From Ricinus communis (taxonomy: Eukaryota; Streptophyta; Magnoliopsida; Malpighiales; Euphorbiaceae), in assembly GCF_019578655.1 (NCBI RefSeq), contig NC_063261.1:26887126-26951125 (forward strand): a stretch of DNA of 64,000 nt, given 5' to 3'. The notes under the pieces were generated by a model. The model searched no databases, was not told where the DNA came from, and saw nothing but the letters and a program-made list of their open reading frames with translations. Of this stretch, positions 34,975 to 45,338 are shown one piece after another. A program made the position numbers and the translations under genes. Position 1 is the stretch's first letter. Every line of letters begins with the position of its first letter.

Positions 34975-35700
34975 TTTGAAGGTATGTCTATTCAAGAATT
35001 TGAGCTTTGGGCTTATAGGCGTATCTTAGCTTTTTATCGGACTATTGTACCAAATCAGAAGACTTTTTTCCCTTGAAATTTTTCCCACTATTACGAAACG
35101 TTCCCTTCATCTTACGAACAATTACGGTATCTCGGTACCTCGCCATCTTCCTGTAGAGCTACCATTGTTAAAAACCTTGTGGTTCTTTACGGAGAAGAAA
35201 ATGAGTCGCTGGCATTTCTTCCTAATATTTGATAACCAGCGGTCGAAGGTTGGTTCCCACATGGCGGATCATGATAAGACTTTGACTTATCATACCATCC
35301 TCTTTCTCCATCAACAACACAATTTGAATGACCTTTGCTATTTGGAGAACTCTTCCTGGGCGTTTGAAGAAATGCCCTTTGCCACTAAACATGCTTTACT
35401 TCACAAAGGGAATGAGCTAAATCATGACCAATGAGGTTATTCCAGTCATCAACATGCAAAGGTGATCCTCAGATCAAACATGGTTGTTCACCTCGCCATA
35501 TCCTTAACGACAGCGAATCTAGCTTTTCAGGAGCCATGGTCATAGCCAGAAGAATCTCTTCTATCAGGCCTTGTCCATCCGACAAGCCCGAAGAAGACGT
35601 CGAAGCTATAAAGATATTGACTCAGATGATTCTGATGATAACTACTCAGAACGTGGGTCCACAAACAGACAAATTAAGTGATGTCATGATGCATTTCCAA
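34975..35700 (+). pseudogene. Post-RNase-H region remnant, copy A
   Basis: Pieces 35045-35434 and 35431-35703 match the region downstream of RNase H in copy B (WHFFLIFDNQ, MADHDKTLTYHTILFLHQ, KHALLHKGNELNH). I do not recognise a named domain; it may be the C-terminal part of the viral polyprotein. Confidence 0.6.
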
Positions 35701-36015
35701 TAGCAAGACTCTATATTATGATCTCCATTATTAAAATTTGTTTGGCCCTATATGTTTTGGCTTTGTATGTCATTATTAAAGTCTCTATTATTATAGTCTG
35801 TTGGACATATATGTTTTGGAGTCTTGTAAGAAGGAATATATTCCTTCACATGTATAGAGATAAGCTCTAAGAGTCGTGTTAGATAAGACTGCCAGATGGC
35901 AATCTCTTATGGTCAGTGTGGATTTCTAAAGAGTACCTCTTCTTCTATATAAGGAAGAGCTCTCCAGTTTGTAAAACAGGTCGTGAGAAATAAAACCTCT
36001 ATCTTTTCTTCGGAC
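35700..36015 (+). promoter_or_regulatory. Pararetroviral promoter and polyadenylation region, copy A
   Basis: TATATAA at 35946-35952 in the context TATATAAGGAAG, the same words as around the TATA box of the cauliflower mosaic virus 35S promoter. An AATAAA at about 35988-35993 lies 40 bp downstream, as usual for caulimovirids, where the poly(A) signal sits after the start site. A 'gtgatgtcatgatgca' pair near 35680-35695 loosely recalls an as-1 element. The copy ends abruptly at about 36015. Confidence 0.75.
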
Positions 36016-36133
36016 TTGAACCTTCAAGGCCTGACTAAGATGTGAATCTTCCAATGACATGTTGAAATTAGGGAAAAACGTTAGCACTATGCTCCCTGCA
36101 TTCAAAGTTGTAGCAATAGAGCCGATTACGGGT
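36016..36133 (-). mobile_element. Short pararetrovirus movement-protein fragment at the A/B joint
   Basis: Minus-strand fragment matching about 42746-42861 in copy B. It abuts the plus-strand promoter of copy A on the left and minus-strand leader sequence on the right, with the primer site and movement-protein start missing between. It marks where the tail of copy B, running past one full genome unit, was joined to copy A. Confidence 0.8.
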
Positions 36134-36589
36134 GAACAGAAGATCTACAAGTTTCTGATGTGCAGGATCCTCTGACGAGGCAAGCACAGAGCATACGCTT
36201 AATAGAAAGATGATAGACCGAAAAGAGAGTAATAAGACTTTGAAAATAGAGGGTAAACGGAAGATCTCAAGTTTTACGGATCCTCGACGAGGGAAGCAGC
36301 AGCATGCGCTTAATAGAAAGATGATAGGCCAGGAAGAGAGTAATAAGACTTTGATAACTCAAATCTGTAGAGACACTCTATGTGTAAGGGCACTCCTTCT
36401 TTACCGATAACTCGTCTAAGCCGGTCGGAGTCATTACTCACCGAAAGTACTATTGATCATCATCAATCCTAAGCCAAGCTCACACATACGCAACCCTACA
36501 GCCAACAAAGCCACTCCTGGGCTACAAATGCCGTTCTGGGTCTTTAATATGTATAAACTTGCTTAGCAGACAATAATCGAAACTCAGAA
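36134..36589 (-). repeat. Viral leader with imperfect tandem duplication
   Basis: Two units of about 120 bp begin at about 36128 and 36249 ('gggtgaacagaagatc' and 'gggtaaacggaagatc'). They correspond to the better preserved tandem pair at 43341-43584. The rest of the interval is untranslated leader between the copy B promoter and this duplication. Confidence 0.8.
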
Positions 36590-37321
36590 TAGAATTTCAT
36601 AGCTTTACCATTTCTAATGGATACAGGAGACAGATCAGAATGAAGAAGGGAGGAGAATACTGTTAAAGAAGGAGTATAAAGAATTTAGAATGCCATGAAA
36701 GATATGAAGAAAAGATAGAGGTTTTATTTCTCACGACCTGTTTTACAAACTGGAGAGCTATTCCTTATATAGAAGAAGAGGTACTCTTTAGAAATCCACA
36801 CTGACCATAAGAGATTGCCATCTGGCAGTCTTATCTAACACGACTCTTAGAGCTTATCTCTATACATGTGAAGGAATATATTCCTTCTTACAAGACTCCA
36901 AAACATATATGTCCAACAGACTATAATAATAGAGACTTTAATAATGACATACAAAGCCAAAACATAAAAGGCCAAACAACTCATAATGATGGAGACCATA
37001 ATATAGAATCTTGCTGTTGAAAGTGCATCGTGACATCACTTATTTTGTCTGTTTGTGGATCCACATTCTGAGTAGTTATCATCCGAGTCACTATCCTTAT
37101 AGCTTCGACGTCTTCTTCTTGATGGGCTGGGCTTGTCAGATGGACAAGGCCTAGAAGACCTTAATGGCGCCATTTGGGCCAAAAGCTGTGAGGCTGATAG
37201 AAGGGATTCTTCTGGCTGTGACCATGGTTCCTAAAAAGCTAGATTCATTGTTGTTGAAGATGTAGCTTCAGATTGTTGACTAGCTGGTTGTGATTGTGTT
37301 GAGGAAGTAGAGGTGAACAGC
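36590..37321 (-). repeat. Left arm of a 0.73-kb inverted repeat (viral promoter region)
   Basis: Matches 43663-44403 in inverted orientation with only scattered differences. Covers the end of the post-RNase-H region, promoter, TATA box and start of the leader. The arms are 6.3 kb apart. Confidence 0.88.
36722..36771 (-). promoter_or_regulatory. Pararetroviral TATA box and poly(A) signal, copy B
   Basis: Minus-strand TATATAA at 36771-36765 in the context TATATAAGGAA, with AATAAA at about 36727-36722 downstream. It directs transcription leftwards, towards the copy A promoter at 35946, which fires rightwards. Confidence 0.75.
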
Positions 37322-38000
37322 CGTCTTTGATCTGAGGATCGCCTTTGCATGTTGATGACTGGAATTACTTCATTGGCTGTATGATTTAGCTCATTCCCTC
37401 TGTGAAGTAAAGCATGTTTAATGACAAAGGGCATTTCTTCAAAACGTCCAGGAAAAGTTCTCCATTCTGTGATGACTGTTGAAATAGTGTCATTCGAAGT
37501 GTGTCGTTGATGGAGAAAGAGGATGGTATGATAGGTCAAAGCCTTATCATGATCTGCCATGTGTAGGAGACCTGCTTGGTGAACCAACCTTTTGAGTCGG
37601 TATTGCCATGCCTGCTGATTATCAAATATCAGGAAGAAATGCCAAGCTGGATGCGACTCATTCTCTTCTCTATATAAGAACCACAAGGTTTTTAACAATG
37701 GTAGTTCTACGGAAGTAGATACCGAATTGTTCAGGAGTTGAAGGAAACGTTTCTGTAATAGTGGGGAAAAGTTTCCAAGGAAATGAAGCGAAAAAGTCTT
37801 CTGGATTTGGTACAATAGTCTGATAAAAAGCTAAGATACGTCTATAGGCCCAAAGCTCAAATTCTTGAATAGACATACCTTCAGGTTGATTTGGGTGTGA
37901 AGTCCTGGGACTGAATTGTGCTATAAAGATAAAGAAGGAAGGACTAATAGGGTTCATAAAAGATTTGGATAATCGGGATAGAAAGTCAGGGATGAGATTT
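37231..38000 (-). pseudogene. Post-RNase-H region, copy B
   Basis: Two overlapping minus-strand frames (37670-38251 and 37231-37815) show a frameshift near 37700-37800. The second piece, 194 residues, has FLIFDNQQAWQYRLKRLVHQAGL, MADHDKALTYHTILFLHQ and a Ser/Thr/Gln-rich tail that stops at 37231. The fragment at 43736-43957 suggests that the tail normally continues into a short Arg-rich then Asp/Ser-rich end. I cannot name the domain. Confidence 0.65.
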
Positions 38001-38560
38001 TTATCACATTGAATGTGTTGTACTTCAAAATCATATTGGGAGAACCATTCTTTCAGGCGGAGCAGTTGTTTGTCAGGGATCTGTCGCCCCTTGAATTCCA
38101 AAATGCGAGGAAAATTAGAATTGTCCATTCTAATTATAAAATGTTTTGAAGCCACGAAGAACTCGCATTTTTGGATTGCATATTTTACCGCCAGAATCTC
38201 TTTGATGTTTGAATGATAATGAAGTTCATTGTCCTTGAATTGTCCTGACACGTGTCTGCATAGTGACTCTTTATTTTCCAGTCTCTAGAGAAGAATAGCG
38301 CCCCAAGCATAGTCACTTGCATCAGTCTGAAGGATCAGCTATGCGTCATCAGCAGGAATAGAGAGGGTTGGAGTCTTTTGGGCCAGCTGTTTCAATGTTT
38401 TAACAGCTTCAATATGGGCTTAAGTCCATGGGCCCGCATCTTTCTTTAGTTGTGCAGTCAGGGCTTTTGTATGGGCTGCGGCTTTTGGGATGAAATTTCG
38501 AATGTAATTAATGATCCCCAGAAACTGTTGAATCTGTTTCTTGGATAAATTTTCATTGGG
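37980..38560 (-). pseudogene. RNase H domain, copy B
   Basis: The first catalytic block reads LQTDASDYAWGAILL around 38290-38340. Later segments include KEILAVKYAIQKCEFFVASKHF and YDFEVQHIQCDKNLIPDFLSRL. A stop falls between 38251 and 38340, so the domain is split. Confidence 0.8.
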
Positions 38561-38566
38561 GAAGTG

Positions 38567-39106
38567 TCACAATTCTTGGGCTAAGTGTGAGCCTGCTTCA
38601 TACTGCCCATTCTTTAGTTTAAGCCCGAGAAAATCAACTTCAGTTTGTCCAATGTAAGATTTCTTTTCAGAAAGCATTATCCCAAAGGAGTGGACTAAAT
38701 TGTGGAATCTTCTGAGAAGATTATCATGCTCTTTTGCTGACTTAGAGAAAAGTAGGATATCATCTATGTAGATGATACAGGTGTCTAGGATTGACTTAAA
38801 AATTCTGACCATTGCTTTCTGAAAGATGGAAGGAGCTATTTTAAGCCCAAAGGGCATAACAGTCCACTGATACTGAGCATCTGGGATGCAAAAGGCGGTC
38901 TTGTATCTTTCTTCAGGATGAATGCCTAACTGCCAAAATCCTGACTTTAGATCAAACTTAGAGAAATAGGTTGCTCCTTGAAGACGGATCAAAAGAGAAG
39001 AGATTTTAGGAATTGGGAATTTGTCATCCGAAAGGAAATGATTCAGATGCTTGTAATTAATGACGAGCCTTTTCTTTCCTCTTAATTTTTCTGATCTCTT
39101 TTCCAC
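38567..39106 (-). pseudogene. Reverse transcriptase domain, copy B
   Basis: One uninterrupted 179-residue stretch containing LVINYKHLNHF, FPIPKISSL, YFSKFDLKSGFWQLGI, MPFGLKIAPSIFQ, YIDDILLFS (near 38756-38775) and VDFLGLKLKNGQYEAGS. All core RT motifs are present. The flanking frames are separate from it, so the whole polyprotein is broken even though this piece is open. Confidence 0.9.
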
Positions 39107-39154
39107 ATAGAACGCCTGACATGCCCAAGGAGATTGTGTAGGTTCAATTAAACC

Positions 39155-39766
39155 TTACTGGAGGAGCTCTTGGCACTCTTGTCTTGCTAAAGCCAAATCT
39201 GTTGGGGACATTCCAGGATGGCTGGCTTTAGTAGGATTGACATCTTCATTTAATTTGAAAGGGAGAGTGATAAAGAAGTCTGAATTCTTGTATAGTGGAG
39301 AAGGGTGATAGAAGTTTCTATGAGAATCAGCACAGCATGGTACGAACAACTCTTTCAAGTGAGCAAAGTTCAGTGGGACTTCTGAAACAGAGAACTGGTT
39401 GGGATCCTGAGTATAATGGAGAAATTCTCGTTTATACTTTAGGCCTGTTGGCAGGATTTGTAACCTTTTTGCTGCATGATAAGTGTCGAACCCAACTAGA
39501 AGATCTCTTCCAAATAGATAAGAACCAATGATGTGAATCCATACAATACAGCCAGGGAAAAACTGTATTCCAATCTTATCCTTGGAGATTATTGTAATTT
39601 GAAAATTCTTGCCATCAGGAGCTAGGAAGTGATAAGTCTTTTTCTTCCAGGCTGAGCTAGGCAAAACATCAGGATTCATCATTGTACAGTGAGATCCAGT
39701 ATCCATTAAAGCAGTGACAGGAATAGGTTTTCCATATTTGCCAGCTAAAACATGGATGGATACCAA
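39155..39766 (-). pseudogene. Aspartic protease domain, copy B
   Basis: Open stretch of 203 residues with the motif ALMDTGSHCTMM at about 39680-39710, followed by a C-terminal region reaching ALARQECQELLQ, which normally leads into the reverse transcriptase. A stop follows before the RT stretch at 39106. Confidence 0.85.
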
Positions 39767-39784
39767 TGGTGTAGGATGAATAGG

Positions 39785-42386
39785 TTATGCTGATGTAACT
39801 TTTGGTGAGGATGAACCTTCCATACTTTCTGGAGAAATAAGAATGGGTAATGGTATAAAAGAAAAGTTGCTTTGGGCTGGTGTGAGTATTTTTCTTGGAG
39901 AAGCTATCTCAGGGAAACAGTAAGCTATATTTGCAAGAGTATAATCAGGTGAGGGTGAGGGTGATGACCATTGAAAAACTTCAGAAATTGATGAGAGATC
40001 AGGTAGTTCTTGTGTTACCTGAAGCGCAGGACCAATAGTAAAAACAGATGTTTCTTCGTCCGAAGAACTTTCACCGTTTGTGCTGGTATCTGAATATGGA
40101 ATAGCAAATAGAGTCTGAGAAGACGCCATTTCTTCTTCTGAAAAGAGAGATTCAAGATCATGATCGGATAAGTCATCTGGATTTGAAGTCTTTAGTTGAT
40201 GAAGAAGTGCAACAGTCTTCTTAGGCTTATTGGGACATCTCTTTGCATAGTGTCCTGATTGACCACAGATGTAACATCGATCGGATTTATGCTTGCTTGT
40301 TACCTTCTTTATGAACCAGCGTAATTTCCTTCCTTTATTCTGTTTATACTGGGGAGATTTCTCTGAATAAGAAAAATGCTTCTTCTTCTTTGTCTTGCAC
40401 GTACAATGCTTATCCTTGCATTTGATTTGCAAATAATCTCGATTGCAGAGATTTTTCAACAGTGCTTCTCCTTTTGCAATCTTCTTGAATAGCTTTTGCT
40501 GCTCACACATTTTATCCAGAGTAGCCATTGTAAATTGCCAAATCTCTCCAAGAGAGATTTGAGTGATATCTCGATGTGTGTCATCATTTTGAATCTCGGG
40601 GTGCATTTCTTAGGTGAAGGTGTACTTTAGATCATCAACGTTTGGACCGGCTGGTTCATAGTAAAGTTTAGACATATGAACATAGTGGTCTTCAAGATCT
40701 TTTCTTTTCATGGGCACACAAAGTATTCTTGTTTTCTTTATCCGAAAATCAAATTGTAGTCTCACAGAAGCTGGCGATGGATATGTGCTAGAGCTTGAGT
40801 GGCGAACCAAGTTGAACAAATTGAAATGTTGATATTCGGACGGTGAGAAAACCATTCCGTAATGTGCCGGTGAACCTTGATGTGAATTCGATTCTTGGAG
40901 ATTAGTTTGGGGGTTTATCATTTGGAGATCAAGCCAAGCATTGAATTCCAAGATTTTGTTACGCCATTGTGATGGAGGCACAATATCCAAAGAGAACCAG
41001 GGACCAAAACCTGGTTTTGGCGGGAAAGGATGTTCTGGAGCAAGAGATTCTAATTCTTCAGTTTCTTCTGTAATTTCGGGCTCTTGCGGTGTGTTCATCA
41101 ACACATGAGGACCTTGTGTTCTAGATTCATTTGCTGATCTGAAATATCCCTCGATCAGAAGAGGAAGAGCTGAAGTGTTGTAGTTCAAATTGAGACAGGT
41201 CTAAATCTGAAATATACGACTCAGTTGAAGAAGGAGTCGACTCCGTAAAGACAGGAGGGTTTTGCTGTATAGCCATCTGTGGCTTAGCAAGTCCTTTATC
41301 CATGGAAAGCTTGGATGGAAAGGATGAGGGAGTAGAGGATGTCCTTTTTGCGGGTTTGGATGCCGGTTTAGGTGCTCGAGGCACCAAGTCTAAGACTGTA
41401 GCATATTGTTTAACAGGCATAACTGTAGACATGAAAGGATGAGGTGTAGCAATGGGAAAATTTAGTGGAGAAGAGGTAGATTGCTTAGAAGGGTAAAGAT
41501 CTCTTTCTATTTCCCGGAGTTGCTCTTTCAGCCTTAAGATTTCTTTGTCCTTTTGCCAGAACAAAGGTGATGTAGGCTGAGTTGCCATAATCTGTTCCAT
41601 CTCTTGTTCAAGCTTAAATAGCCTAGATGAAAGCTTCGTGTGCATCCGTAAAGCTTCTTCTCTGAATGAAGTGACATGAGCTTCTATGAAACTGGTTTTT
41701 TCATAGACTTCCGAGAGTCTATTGTCAATCTTTTCCAGGTAGTAATTCTGGGCAACAACATTGTTTGTCTGCCAGTTCAAAACTTCTTCTGCGGTGAGAG
41801 GGGCCAAGCGCTGCGGGTTGGGTATATCCTTCTGATGAAAGGGCCAGGCGGGAGCTTTGATCTGTTCATTTTCTTTCCTCACCAGAGGAGGAAATTCCTC
41901 TGAGTTAACCATAAAACATGGCACTACGATTGGCTCTGGGATTTTTACTGGTTCAAAAGAACAAGAGCAAACTACTGGAGGAGGAGGACAAATCCAAAGT
42001 CCTTCTTCCTTTAATATTTCAAAGCATCTCTTCATATAATCATCATTGGACATTGGTTTGCTCTTTTCTGGTGGAAGACCAATCCAGGGTCTTCCTTTCC
42101 TGGTTTGTACAGGAACCTGAATGGAATCAGGTTGATCATCGTCTTTGTCATCATATCGAGGTGGACTAGTATATGTATGCTTTCTTTTCCAAGTCTTAGT
42201 CCCCTTTGATCTGATTTCTAGATCATCCAGATCATCTTGGCAATTACATCCAACATCGCATATGGAGGGATTAACATCCCAGATAAAGTGACCATTAATC
42301 TTGCCCTTATAGACTTCCCATCCGTTTGATCTGAAGCTGTGAATGGGAATCTTCTTCTCATAGGATCTCTGTACTGGTTGAATCAT
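39785..42386 (-). pseudogene. Coat-protein region with CCHC zinc knuckle, copy B
   Basis: Three consecutive minus-strand pieces in different frames: 41127-42386 (419 aa), 40610-41188 and 39785-40606. The last has a basic stretch CTCKTKKKKH and the knuckle CYICGQSGHYAKRCP at about 40235-40277, then an acidic Ser-rich tail. The first piece has a coiled-coil-like LEQEMEQIMATQ and KDKEILRLKEQLREIERDL region. Joints at about 41130-41190 and 40606-40612 are frameshift/stop positions; copy A lacks the stop at the second. Confidence 0.82.
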
Positions 42387-43311
42387 AGAGATAGTATGAG
42401 GATTTGAAGATGATGATATTGTGGATGATAGATATGAAACCCAGCGGACTTGTCAATTTGTTTGATGAATCTGGATCTTGTTTTTGGACAGGCTGTGAGC
42501 TTTGATGAAGCTTCTCATAATTTGTGATCCATACTGAGGGAATCAACCTCTCTAGCTCCTCTACAGGCAGCTGCTAAGTCTGAACTATGGTGGGAGTAAG
42601 ACCAGCATCGTGAAAGATAAGCGGTCGTCTCGCTAGAGACCGAGTCTGCAGATTTATTGCATGGTCTTGAAGCACTGTAAACCATCCCCGGTGATGAAGG
42701 GTAGCCGAAATAGTATCGGCTGACACAGTGTGCCTGTAATTTGGACTTGAACCTTGAAGGCCCCGACTAAGATGTGAATCTTCCAACGACATGTTGAAAT
42801 TAGGGAAGAACGTTAGCACTATGCTCCCTGCATTCAAAGTTGTAGCAATAGAGCCGATTCTGACATGTTCATAATTTAGATCATCTAACAAGGAGAGTCT
42901 TGCTATAATCGGAAGTCCTTGTCTCCCGTGATAGGAGAGAACAAGTCCGATGGCTCCAAGTGGAGATGGGTATACTTACATTGTCTCCACTTTGAATAAA
43001 GTGTGGAGGGATCTCTAAAGTTGCATATTGTTCACATGGCGGAAGAAAGAACACCTTTGAGAAAGAGTAGATGGTGAACATACTCTTTCAACGCAGTAGA
43101 GGGTCTTAGAGATCGGAAAAAGGCGATTCTGATGGGAAGGCGGAGTAGGGATTAAGTATAGGCCTGAGGAGTTACGGATGCAGGGCGTATTAGGTATATG
43201 AGATATTTCTACCAGGTTATCTATCTTGTCTGTAATATATTTTTTATAAGAAGTAGGTAGAGTAAGAGAAGAAGTTTGAACAATAGAAATAGGGCTAGTA
43301 CTGGTTTCCAT
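42380..43311 (-). pseudogene. Movement protein region, copy B
   Basis: Broken into at least three frames (43015-43311, 42881-43081, 42574-42891). The N-terminus begins METSTSPISIVQ about 20 bp after the primer site. 42574-42891 contains the SIVLTFFPNFNMSLEDSHL segment typical of caulimovirid 30K-type movement proteins, followed by LHHRGWFTVLQDHAINLQTR. Two frameshifts make it non-functional. Confidence 0.8.
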
Positions 43312-43324
43312 GTTTCACAACCAA

Positions 43325-43337
43325 GGCTCTGATACCA
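43325..43337 (-). other. tRNA-Met primer-binding site, copy B
   Basis: Minus-strand TGGTATCAGAGCC, a perfect match to the plant initiator tRNA-Met complement used by caulimovirids and many LTR elements. Confidence 0.92.
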
Positions 43338-43340
43338 AAA

Positions 43341-43584
43341 TAGGGGGGTGAACAGAAGATCTACAAGTTTCTGATGTGCAGGATCCTCTGACGAGGCAAG
43401 CACAGAGCATACGCTTAATAGAAAGATGATAGACCGAGAAGAGAGTAATAAGACTTTGAAAATAGGGGGGTGAATAGAAGATCTACAAGTTTCTGATGTG
43501 CAGGATCCTCTGACGAGGCAAGCACAGAGCATACGCTTAATAGAAAGATGATAGACCGAGAAGAGAGTAATAAGACTTTGATAA
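43341..43584 (-). repeat. 122-bp tandem duplication in the viral leader
   Basis: Two nearly identical 122-bp units (43341-43462 and 43463-43584), each starting with a 'taggggggtgaa' run on the plus strand. It lies directly upstream of the primer site. The same duplication, more diverged, is present at about 36128-36365. Confidence 0.92.
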
Positions 43585-43663
43585 CTGTAAATCTGTAGAG
43601 ACACTCTATGTGTAAGGGCACTCCTTCTTTACCAGTAACTCGTTCTCTAAGCCAGGCCGGGAG

Positions 43664-44403
43664 CTGTTCACCTCTACTTCTTCAACACAATCACAACCAG
43701 CTAGTCAACAATCTGAAGCTACATCTTCAACAACAATGAATCTAGCTTTTCAGGAACCATGGTCACAGCCAGAAGAATCCCTTCTATCAGCCTTACAGCT
43801 TTTGGCCCAAATGGCGCCATTAAGGTCTTCTAGGCCTTGTCCATCTGACAAGCCCAGCCCATCAAGAAGAAGACGTCGAAGCTATAAGGATAATGACTCG
43901 GATGATTCTGATGATAACTACTCAGAATGTGGATCCACAAACAGACAAAATAAGTGATGTCATGATGCACTTTCAACAGCAATATTCTATATTATGGTCT
44001 CCATCATTATGAGTTGTTTGGCCTTATATGTTTTGGCTTTGTATGTCATTATTAAAGTCTCTATTATTATAGTCTGTTGGACACATATGTTTTGGATTCT
44101 TGTAAGAAAGAATATATTCCTTCACATGTATAGAGATAAGCTCTAAGAGTCGTGTTAGATAAGACTGCCAGATGGCAATCTCTTATGGTCAGTGTGGATT
44201 TCTAAAGAGTACCTCTTCTTCTATATAAGGAAGAGCTCTCCAGTTTGTAGAACAGGTCGTGAGAAATAAAACCTCTATCTTTTCTTCATATCTTTCATGG
44301 CATTCTAAATTCTTTATACTCCTTCTTTAATAGTATTCTCCTCCCTTCTTCATTCCGGTCTGTCTCCTGTATCCATTAGAAATGGTAAAGCTATGAAATT
44401 CTA
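43664..44403 (+). mobile_element. Pararetrovirus fragment C: 3' coding end plus promoter, plus strand
   Basis: Starts inside the Ser/Thr/Gln-rich tail, directly after copy B leader sequence in opposite orientation, and runs to about 44403, where LTR sequence resumes. The frame 43736-43957 encodes an Arg-rich patch (SRRRRRSYK) then a DNDSDDSDDN acidic end and a stop. TATA at 44222-44228 in the context TATATAAGGAAG and AATAAA at about 44264-44269 are both kept. Confidence 0.88.
44222..44269 (+). promoter_or_regulatory. Pararetroviral TATA box and poly(A) signal, fragment C
   Basis: The best-preserved of the three viral promoters. It points rightwards out of the block into LTR sequence. Confidence 0.72.
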
Positions 44404-45333
44404 ATTGCATGTTGCTTTACCTTAAATTTTTAATCTTTATTTTGATATGTGTTTAATAATTTCATTAGACAACGATATTTATTAAATGTGATGATTGCGA
44501 TTTGGAAAATGTGGCTTTTGTAGAACATGTCACCTGATGGGTTACATCAGGACCGCGTGCGCACCGGTAATAATTATGGACAGGTAATAAGATTATTATG
44601 AGTTTTTGCCTTGGTCGAGCATGGCTCTCTGGGTCGAGTTGAGTTAATTGCAAAAGGTAAGGTCCCTAGTCGAGCAATGCTCTCTGGGCGCCGACTTGGT
44701 TGGAATCAAGTGTTCAGGCTGTAGGTAAGGACCCTGGTCAAGCTTTGTTCTCTGGGCGCCAGACCTGTTGGATTAAGAAAGCCGAAAGGCTACTATAATT
44801 TGGAGTTAGGGTTCTACTGAGCCATTCGTCCTGTAAAAGTAAAAATATATTTTATTTTTAAAATTATGTCATAGTTATATTATAATTCGTATTTTATGTT
44901 CATGGTTCGTTATACTGACTGAAGTAATTAATATTTTCTGTGAAGACTGTAATAGTCACAAGATTATTTGATTTTAACTCACTCCGGGGTAGGTTGTATT
45001 TTTCGGTGTGAGTTAAAGACCTTCGCCGTGCACTTAGACTTCTTCTTCTTCGGACTTTTGTAATTACCTTGTACTACTACACTTTGTTATTAGTTACTCT
45101 AGATTATCCGTAGTAGAAAATTTTAAAATTGTTATAATTATTCTGGTCTATGTTGGACGTATGATGATATAAAGACCTGGTAGAATTAATTATGAAAGTC
45201 AATCATGGTTATTTTATATTTTGTTAACTGTTTATTTGAATTTTTTGTTTGTAAGGCTTACTACGGGATTCGGTGGCCTTAAGCCTACCCATTCCCTAGT
45301 GCCGATCACGGGTCCACAGAATGGGTCGTGACA
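44404..45333 (+). mobile_element. Right part of the solo LTR split by the pararetrovirus block
   Basis: Matches 47288-48429 of the intact solo LTR in the same orientation ('gttgctttacc', 'gacaacgatatttattaaat', the 'gtcgagc..tgctctctgggcgcc' subrepeats, terminal 'gggtcgtgaca'). Followed by TTATT at 45334-45338, against TTATA before the left part at 29133. The two parts add up to about 2.2 kb, close to the 2.4-2.7 kb of intact copies. Confidence 0.82.
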
Positions 45334-45338
45334 TTATT

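Larger units (their letters stand above)
30412..36015 (+). mobile_element. Endogenous pararetrovirus copy A (Caulimoviridae), decayed, plus strand
   Basis: Runs from a mutated tRNA-Met primer site through movement protein, coat protein with zinc knuckle, protease, reverse transcriptase and RNase H, then a post-RNase-H region, and ends in a viral promoter. The order and the absence of an integrase or LTR point to a caulimovirid; Petuvirus/Florendovirus-type is my best guess. Primer site to TATA spans about 5.5 kb, against 6.6 kb in copy B, so about 1 kb has been lost in deletions. Many frameshifts and stops break every domain. Identity to copy B is high throughout. Confidence 0.9.
36134..43663 (-). 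mobile_element. Endogenous pararetrovirus copy B (Caulimoviridae), minus strand, full genome unit
   Basis: Read on the minus strand: leader with tandem duplication (43663-43338), intact tRNA-Met primer site (43337-43325), movement protein, coat protein, protease, reverse transcriptase, RNase H, post-RNase-H region, promoter (TATA 36771-36765), poly(A) signal, and a second leader. The same leader landmark recurs about 7.2 kb apart (43347 and 36133), which gives the genome circumference and means slightly more than one circular unit is present. About 7.2 kb, one coding direction and this domain order fit Petuvirus-like genomes. Frameshifts and stops occur in movement protein, coat protein and the post-RNase-H region, so it is not intact. 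Confidence 0.9.

Noticed and set aside
43325..43337. Possible tRNA-Met gene
   Set aside because: Only the 3'-terminal complement is present; it is a primer-binding site.
43341..43584. CRISPR-like array
   Set aside because: Two 122-bp units without spacers in a plant genome; a simple tandem duplication of viral leader.
30412..44403. LTR retrotransposon interpretation of the RT-bearing copies
   Set aside because: No LTRs or integrase; movement-protein segment, CCHC coat region, 35S-like TATA with a downstream poly(A) signal and about 7.2-kb periodicity fit a caulimovirid.
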